Below are positions 59,112 to 64,000 of a stretch of 64,000 bases of DNA, piece by piece. Position 1 is the first letter of the stretch, and each line of letters starts with the position of its first letter. Both the position numbers and the translations under genes were made by a program. The notes beneath the pieces are model-generated. The model was not told the DNA's origin, searched no databases, and saw only the letters and a program-made list of their open reading frames with translations. This stretch comes from Symbiodinium natans (Eukaryota; Sar; Dinophyceae; Suessiales; Symbiodiniaceae): assembly GCA_905221605.1 (NCBI GenBank), contig CAJNDS010000114.1, forward strand, positions 182,001 through 246,000, in the 5' to 3' direction.

Positions 59112-60974
59112 AACAATCATAATAAATCGTAATAAGATACTCACCGAAGAGTATACTAGTGTATAGAGGCAAGGCACTCACAGCCTTCACCGGCTGGTTG
59201 ATGTTCTCATTCAGCGATGTGAAGGCACCACTGAGCCTCAGATAGCTACCGAGCTCAGCGGGTTTTGGGTTTAGGGTTTAGGGTTTAGGGTTTAGGGTTT
59301 AGGGTTTAGGGTTTAGGGTTTAGGGTTTAGGGTTTAGGGCTTAGGGTTTAGGGTTTAGGGTTTAGGGTTTAGGATTTCGGGCTAGAACGGCTACTTGACC
59401 AGTAGCAGCAGAGGCCTCAAAGATCGAGGCAAGTGAGGCCTGAGCTCGAAGGCCCGAAGCCTAGACCCTCAACCACCTACAACCCCATCAAGCCCTCAAC
59501 CCTAAATCCCTAAACCCTAAACCCCAAACCCTAAACCCTAAACCCCAAACCCTCAACCCTCAACCCGAAATCCCCAAAGGTGTAGGGCTGAGGGTTTAGG
59601 GATGGTTGAGTGTGCGTCACATGTGAGCCGCGCGCGCGCCACCGCCACGTGGGACGGTGTTGTGGTGTGTGCCAAGGCCCGCATTCCCTCCTGACCCGCC
59701 TGGGTTTTGGGTTTTGGGTTTTGGGTTTTGGGTTTAGGGTTAGGGTTTAGGGTTTAGGGTTTAGGGTTTAGGGGTTAGGGGTTAGGGTTTCCAATCTACC
59801 AGTCCTTGGTCGGGATGTGGGTTTTTTATCGTGAATCCTGGGATGGTTGCGCACCCGTTCTTCGGGTCATCTCGCGCGCGGCCGTGAGCCCGCACCTGGT
59901 GTCGGTGCTGGTGCTCCTGCGCTGCACCTCTGAAGTGCCAGTTCCGCAGTCAGCCTCCCTGACGCCTTGGCACACTCGCTGCTGACAAATAGCAGTGCCC
60001 GCAGCTCACTTGAGTGCAGGGTTTAGGGGGCATCTGGCTGTTGAGCTTGAGGGTTAGGGTCTTAGGGTTCAGGGTTTTAGTTTGGAGGTTGAAGTGCCCC
60101 TTGCATCGCGGAAGCCGATTCCACAGATAGGTGAAGGTGATGATCGCCCCGACCTCATCTCAGATCAGCTCGCTGAACCCCAAAACCCTGCCCCTGAGGC
60201 TCAAAACCCTCAAACGGGTAGAACCCTAAACCCTGAACCCAAAACGCTGAACCCTAAACTATAAACCCTAAACCCTAAACCCCCGGACTGGCTTCTACCC
60301 CCCTGGCCTCGAACTCCTGTTGGAGGGCAAGGTGTCCTCCATAGAACCTCAGTACTTGGGACGTTTCCCTTTTACTCACAGTCCTGAATAGGGATTTGAA
60401 TAGGGGGTACGGGGTTTAGGGTTTAGGGGTTAGGGTTTAGGGTTTAGGGTTTAGGGTTTAGGGTTTAGGGTTTAGGGTTTAGGGTTTAGGGTTTAGGGTT
60501 TAGGGTTTAGGGTTTAGGGACTATAGTGGGCTGTTAGTACAGGCGGGAACATCCCAACTCGGCACTGGTGAACGTTGAGCGCAATCATGTCTCAAGCAAA
60601 AAGCGAAAGCCCACCGCCAGGACCTCTTTGTCCAGCGAACAGAAGCCGACGTCTTGCTGAATGAGAACCCCGTTTAGGGTTTAGGGTTTAGGGTTTAGGG
60701 TTTAGGGTTTAGGGTTTAGGGTTTAGGGTTTAGGGTTTAGGGTTTAGGGTTTAGGGTTTAGGGTTTAGGGTTTAGGTTTAGGGTTTAGGGTTTAGGGTTT
60801 AGGGTTTAGGGTTTAGGGTTTAGGGTTTAGGGTTTAGGGTTTAGGGTTTAGGGTTTAGGGTTTAGGGGATATTCCTCCTTCTAAAGGCCATATAGGGATT
60901 GATATCTTGCAGGAGAAGCTCCTTGAGACAAGTAAAGCAGAGAACGCTGCGGAACTGCGGCGGCCCGTCGTCCC
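46077..60974 (-). CDS. ABC transporter, ABCB (MDR/TAP-like) half with TMD end and complete nucleotide-binding domain
   Basis: Membrane ATPase exporter. Exons read in frame, minus strand: 59182..59236 (ENINQPVKA), 58201..58278 ([11 protein letters not shown]), 58114..58158, 57967..58023 ([16 protein letters not shown]), 57674..57758 (Walker [10 protein letters not shown]), 51459..51498 ([11 protein letters not shown]), 51090..51165 (KVGVVSQ, Q-loop), 50832..50863, 50505..50547 (ENITYG), 50012..50073, 49791..49877 ([15 protein letters not shown] signature), 49515..49550 ([11 protein letters not shown], Walker B), 49140..49170, 48748..48787, 48323..48394 (VIAHRLST, H-loop), 48106..48152 ([11 protein letters not shown]), 46657..46696, 46402..46448, and 46077..46190 ending [10 protein letters not shown]. 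Every phase closes from 59236 down. Donors are GT, GC or GA; acceptors are nearly all AG|G. TMD pieces at 59928..59958 (RLTAELALQ), about 60624..60656 and 60906..60974 are less certain, and the middle TMD is unresolved. The intron 51499..57673 holds both EF-2 copies. Confidence 0.93.
47015..47560 (+). repeat. (TACTAT)n trinucleotide-based array
   Basis: About 500 bp of ACTATT/ACTATA units, with runs of TACGAT near 47255 and 47370. ORFs of alternating Leu/Tyr/Thr are artefacts. Confidence 0.95.
47737..47812. mobile_element. Short dispersed element, family F
   Basis: CTACAAGGGAATCCTACTAC and GGGGTCCCCTATTTTCGGAAA match the copy at 16655. Confidence 0.6.
49609..49755 (+). repeat. Interstitial telomeric array in an ABC transporter intron
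   Basis: TTTAGGG heptamers with one GCGTTAGGG variant, between ABC exons 49791..49877 and 49515..49550. Confidence 0.97.
50917..51080 (+). repeat. Interstitial telomeric array in an ABC transporter intron
   Basis: TTTAGGG heptamers between exons 51090..51165 and 50832..50863. The array starts 10 bp from the GA donor of the first. Confidence 0.97.
51784..54410 (-). pseudogene. Elongation factor 2, second tandem copy with 49-bp frameshifting deletion
   Basis: This copy is nearly identical to the EF-2 gene at 54799..57477, with matching exons (52855..54410 and 51784..52683) and the same GA-AG intron at 52684..52854. After the residues SLQMDP it lacks the 49 bases that encode [16 protein letters not shown] in the intact copy; the join is near 53818. 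Forty-nine is not a multiple of three, so the frame shifts and a stop follows about 12 codons later. Outside the deletion, differences are few and mostly conservative (for example DKV for DKA, and a 3-base indel near TTSPPDLKE), and no other stop is seen. It is therefore either a very recent pseudogene or an assembly or sequencing error. The 3' flank is also duplicated. Confidence 0.85.
54799..57477 (-). CDS. EEF2: Translation elongation factor 2 (EF-2), intact copy
   Basis: EF-2 is the cytosolic GTPase that drives ribosomal translocation. Two exons are visible: 55870..57477 and 54799..55698, joined across a 171-bp intron (55699..55869) to give 835 residues, close to the usual ~840. I start at the ATG at 57477 (MPQFSVEQ), because the codons just upstream are not ATG. 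The P-loop AHVDHGKT is at about residues 26-33, followed by [17 protein letters not shown] and NKVD. The diphthamide-loop motif [10 protein letters not shown] with its histidine is present near the C-terminus, which ends DYLDKL. The intron begins GA (AAG|GATAGG) and ends ACAG|GAC, a GA-AG intron. It is the upstream member of a tandem pair about 3 kb apart, and both lie inside a large intron of an ABC transporter gene on the same strand. Identity is essentially certain. Confidence 0.96.
57793..57906. mobile_element. MITE family D within an ABC transporter intron
   Basis: ACTAATTGCTTAAGAACCCC and GGGGTTCTTAAGCAAATAGT are inverted. It fills over half of the GC-AG intron 57759..57966. Confidence 0.82.
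58534..58668 (+). repeat. Variant heptamer array (TTGAGGG)n
   Basis: About 19 TTGAGGG units with two TTGAAGG variants spaced about 42 bp apart, suggesting a six-unit higher-order duplication. Confidence 0.95.
58850..59126 (+). repeat. (AACAAT)n and (GAT)n microsatellite
   Basis: AACAAT/AACAGT hexamers followed by about 25 GAT triplets, in the ABC intron between exons 59182..59236 and 58201..58278. Confidence 0.95.
59268..59372 (+). repeat. Interstitial telomeric array in an ABC transporter intron
   Basis: Heptamers just upstream of exon 59182..59236. Confidence 0.96.
60359..60557. mobile_element. MITE family B split by a telomeric array
   Basis: The left arm GGGACGTTTCCCTTTTACTC...AATAGGGATTTG and right arm GGGCTGTTAGTACAGGCGGG..ACATCCCAA are separated by a TTTAGGG array at about 60414..60517. 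Other family members have about 20-30 bp there. Confidence 0.8.
60673..60865 (+). repeat. Interstitial telomeric array (TTTAGGG)n
   Basis: About 190 bp of heptamers in an ABC transporter intron. Confidence 0.97.
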
Positions 60975-61178
60975 CTGAAACACGAATCGCAAAACGGCCT
61001 TTGGGCTCAATCTTTCAGGCCAGAGGGCAGGAACCCTAAACCCCAAACCCTACACCCTAAACCCTAAACCCTAAACCCAGTTGCAGGCCAGGGGGCAGGA
61101 TGATGAAGGATGCCCCCTGCTGAACCAGAGCCGATAGGAGCCCGGCTGCACCTTGCCCCCACGCGGACTGGAGGCCTG

Positions 61179-61345
61179 GGTGTAGGGTGTAGGGTGTAGG
61201 GTGTAGGGTTTAGGGTTTAGGGTTTAGGGTTTAGGGTTTAGGGTTTAGGGTTTAGGGTTTAGGGTTTAGGGTTTAGGGTTTAGGGTTTAGGGTTTAGGGT
61301 TTAGGGTTTAGGGTTTAGGGTTTAGGGTTTAGGGTGTAGGGCTTA
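61179..61345 (+). repeat. Interstitial telomeric array (TGTAGGG then TTTAGGG)
   Basis: Starts with four GTGTAGGG-type units and continues as perfect TTTAGGG. Confidence 0.96.
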
Positions 61346-61424
61346 GGGTGTGCACTTCGAATGGCAAGACACAGGCCTGGCTCCAAGTTGCTGCGCGGCT
61401 GACGCTCTCAAAGGCCCCCCCCGC

Positions 61425-61587
61425 CCAGAGACTCCAAAACCCCTTAATTAAGCAATAGAATGTAGTAGCAACCCTAATATGATTTAAGGTATATTCCTGA
61501 ATTAAGCAATATACCTTAGAATGTAGTAGCAACCCTAACATGATTTAAGGTATATTCCTGAATTAAGGGGTTTTGGAGTGTCTGGGG
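61425..61587. mobile_element. MITE family E with internal duplication
   Basis: Ends CCCAGAGACTCCAAAACCCC and GGGGTTTTGGAGTGTCTGGG. An inner block of about 55 bp (ATGTAGTAGCAACCCTAA onward) is present twice. Confidence 0.8.
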
Positions 61588-62599
61588 CGACCTTCGGCTC
61601 TGCTCTACTGGGCATCCGGCCTACATCCCTCGACTTGCGGATGTGCCCTTCCTTGGTGAGGCTTGGGAGGATTTCAGGGTTTAGGGTTTAGGGTTTAGGG
61701 TTTAGGGTTTAGGGTTTCAGGGTCTAGGGTTTAGGCGTTTAGGCCTGTGGCCGCGTACGCGTACCATTCCAGCGAACTGTGCCAGCAGCTTGCGAGAAAA
61801 CATGTTGCCCCATTGTTCACCACTGCGACGAAAACCCAAGTGCCGCACCCTCCATGACTGCAAGGTAACATCAACATCACAACTACATGTGTGTGTCCTC
61901 CTACTCATGAACCTTCACCAGGTAAAGGCTTAACGTCATCCTAAGCAGATGCGCAACAAGATGTCAAAATACGTCAAGACACGTACTTCTCGAGCTCGAG
62001 GGTCCGTGCACCAAACCTGAAACAAAAACAGTTCTTGGCAGAATGGTCCTGATGGGAGCACATGTTCAACGATCACCGCTTTTAAATACTACACCGTTAC
62101 AGCTTTGTTTATCTCAGAGTGGAACCAACACACCCACGCAAGCTCCACAGGAAAGGTCTTGCCACACGTCAGAATCTTACATTAGGCGCATTTATTCTTT
62201 GAGCAGACCCTCTTGCCAATGCCAGATTGAGCTTAGGAGCATTCGGACTGTGCGAATATTTGTGAGAGCCTGCGTCGCGCTGCCTTGCGCATCCGCCATG
62301 TAGGTAAACCTTCGGCGTGGGTGGCGGCGGCAATTACACGAAATCATGCTCCAGTCACGAGGTCCTTTGCGGTTTGCGGTGCAGATCTAAATTGGTTGGA
62401 TGTGCAACCCTGGACCCCCCCTAAAACCCCCCAAAAAGGACCTTAAAACCCTAACACCCCCGGAAAAAAAAAAAAAAAAACGTACAAACCACAAAAATGC
62501 TCAAACCGGGCGCATGAACGCAGCTGAGGGGCTGGGACATCATCAGCTTGGATGCCCACTGGCTAAACTCAGCCGAGATGTGCACCTCAGCGCAGGAAG

Positions 62600-63540
62600 A
62601 TTTTAGAATTCATGTTTTTTGTACAATAAATAAATAAATATATATATATGTATACATATGGATGATCGGATAATTATGTACTTATAGTCACATGTATTCA
62701 TTCATATTCATACATATTTATGCATATGCGCGTATATATGCTGCCCTGGATCCACCGTCTTATTTCGTTTTACTTTTTGCGAGAGAAAGACAAACCGAAA
62801 GGTTCACACTCTCAGAAATACATGTTTGGGCTTTTCCTGAGTGACATTAGCAAAGGAATTTATTTACCAATAGTCTTCCTACAAAGGATAGGGGCTCTCT
62901 TACTTTCAAGAAGGCCAGAGCGGCTCCCTTCCATGTTGGAAGCGAATTCTATAAGTAAGAGGGGCCCTGCTACTTCTTCTTGCGAAGAATTAAACCTCGT
63001 ACTACCAGAACCAAGTGAAAGAAGTCTTGCTACGTCGGATTCAGGGTAGTAGGGCAGCCCTCTTGGTTGACGTGAAGCATAAGACATAAGACAAGCTCTT
63101 TCATGACCCCCGAGACGAACTGGGATTCTCTTGTCGTTGACTTTAACCCGCTCATTTCTAATTGGCAAGTTATTAAAAAACGCCTTTCGTTCTCATGCAG
63201 AAAAGATTGAGCACTCTCATCAGTTCAGAACAAAAACGGGAAACCAGAGCGCGATCGGTATGTTTCTGTGCGACGAACAAGTATGGCTCCTAAAGCTGCT
63301 AATACTAGTCCAGCACTTCTCATATTAAGAGAAGCGAAATCTTCTTGTTCATCGATGCTATTGTTGAAGGCCTCACTCATGTCAACCCAGGGGGGCCTTA
63401 TTACTACCTTTCTATGGGAGGTCTTAGTTTCGATCAAGAACATGGAACACTCTCCGAGTAGAATCACGACCCAATATGCCGTGATGACATGTCCCAGCTT
63501 TTTTTTTGCTGCTGGGAGCACCGACACTTGGGGACTTTTT
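62600..63540. other. Island of different composition without telomeric repeats
   Basis: About 900 bp at lower GC, free of TTTAGGG, starting with an A/T microsatellite and ending at poly-T near 63500. Two minus-strand open frames (62860..63168 and 63225..63527, about 100 codons each) contain RIPVRLGGHERACLMSYAS and PPWVDMSEAFNNSIDEQEDF, but I recognise no family. The style recalls plant-type mitochondrial spacer DNA, which is only an impression. Candidate organelle-derived or horizontally acquired insertion. Confidence 0.4.
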
Positions 63541-63548
63541 GAGGTTCC

Positions 63549-63759
63549 CTAAACCCTAAACCCTAAACCCTAAACCCTAAACCCTAAACCCTAAACCCTA
63601 AACCCTAAACCCTAAACCCTAAACCCTAAACCCTAAACCCTAAACCCTAAACCCTAAACCCTAAACCCTAAACCCTAAACCCTAAACCCTCACCCCTAAA
63701 CCCTAAACCCTAAACCCTAAACCCTAAACCCTAAACCCTAAACCCTAAACCCTAAACCC
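63549..63759 (-). repeat. Interstitial telomeric array (CCCTAAA)n
   Basis: About 210 bp of CCCTAAA with one CACCCCTAAA variant; it borders the compositionally distinct island on its left. Confidence 0.97.
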
Positions 63760-64000
63760 TGCCCGAAGACCCCTGAAACAGTGGTTTTCCTGGGGGCCTG
63801 TCGAGGTTTTCCCGCGGCATCCCGGGTCCCAAAACATGGGGGGGGGCCTCACAAGGTCTCGACCCTAAACCCTAAACCCTAAACCCTAAACCCTGAACCC
63901 TAAACCCTAAACCCTAAACCCTGGGACGCCAAAGCCTCAAGAGGTCCTTCCAATAAAAACAAATAGGGTCTTGTTTGGCTTCAGAAGTTTGATTGGGACC

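Noticed and set aside
58839-59190. Poly-Asn, poly-Met, poly-His and Leu-rich frames
   Set aside because: Artefacts of the AACAAT and GAT microsatellites inside an ABC transporter intron.
63549-63765. Chromosome end at the right side of the window
   Set aside because: The array is followed by more unique sequence and further CCCTAAA tracts, and similar arrays occur throughout in both orientations.
1-64000. tRNA or rRNA genes, bacterial operons, integrons or phage
   Set aside because: No cloverleaf or rRNA core sequence was noticed, and the exon-intron structure is eukaryotic throughout.

Overview
This window reads as nuclear DNA of a photosynthetic dinoflagellate. Four observations support that. 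Telomere-type TTTAGGG/CCCTAAA heptamers are scattered in both orientations through almost every non-coding stretch. Genes are broken into exons of roughly 30-150 bp. Introns start with GT, GC or GA and end in AG that is nearly always followed by G, a splice-site habit described for Symbiodiniaceae-type dinoflagellates. A near-identical tandem pair of elongation factor 2 genes is present. Every gene I could reconstruct lies on the minus strand, as in a dinoflagellate unidirectional gene cluster. A lumen-type FKBP with a secretory leader implies a plastid. The species cannot be named from the sequence alone.

Layout, left to right; genes read right to left. About 0.5-8.8 kb holds many short minus-strand exons of a probable multi-domain globin-like protein. 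About 9.8-14.5 kb holds an animal-type transglutaminase with the catalytic Cys/His/Asp motifs and an N-terminal KOW/SH3-like segment. About 14.8-22 kb holds another run of globin-like exons whose reading phase can be followed down to the transglutaminase. About 22-35 kb is repeat-rich, with MITEs, telomeric arrays and a few isolated exons. About 35.6-43.3 kb holds the protease domain of a Lon protease in at least ten exons. A complete three-exon FKBP gene (39.5-40.6 kb) sits inside one Lon intron. 43.8-45.9 kb holds microsatellites and diverged repeats. 46.1-61 kb holds an ABCB-type ABC transporter, reconstructed through about 19 phase-consistent exons. A 6.2-kb intron between its Walker A exon and the next exon contains two tandem EF2 copies, one intact and one broken by a 49-bp deletion. 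61-64 kb has telomeric arrays, one MITE and an island of different composition.

Mobile elements are mostly short non-autonomous inverted-repeat elements (MITEs) of at least six families. Several coincide with introns. One family forms a transglutaminase intron almost exactly, with the element's own end supplying the AG acceptor, so it behaves as an introner. Telomeric heptamers are inserted inside copies of three different MITE families.

Introns were placed by eye from reading phase and protein-family motifs. Where phases close on both sides I am confident; elsewhere boundaries are marked approximate. No alignment, HMM search or RNA evidence was available.
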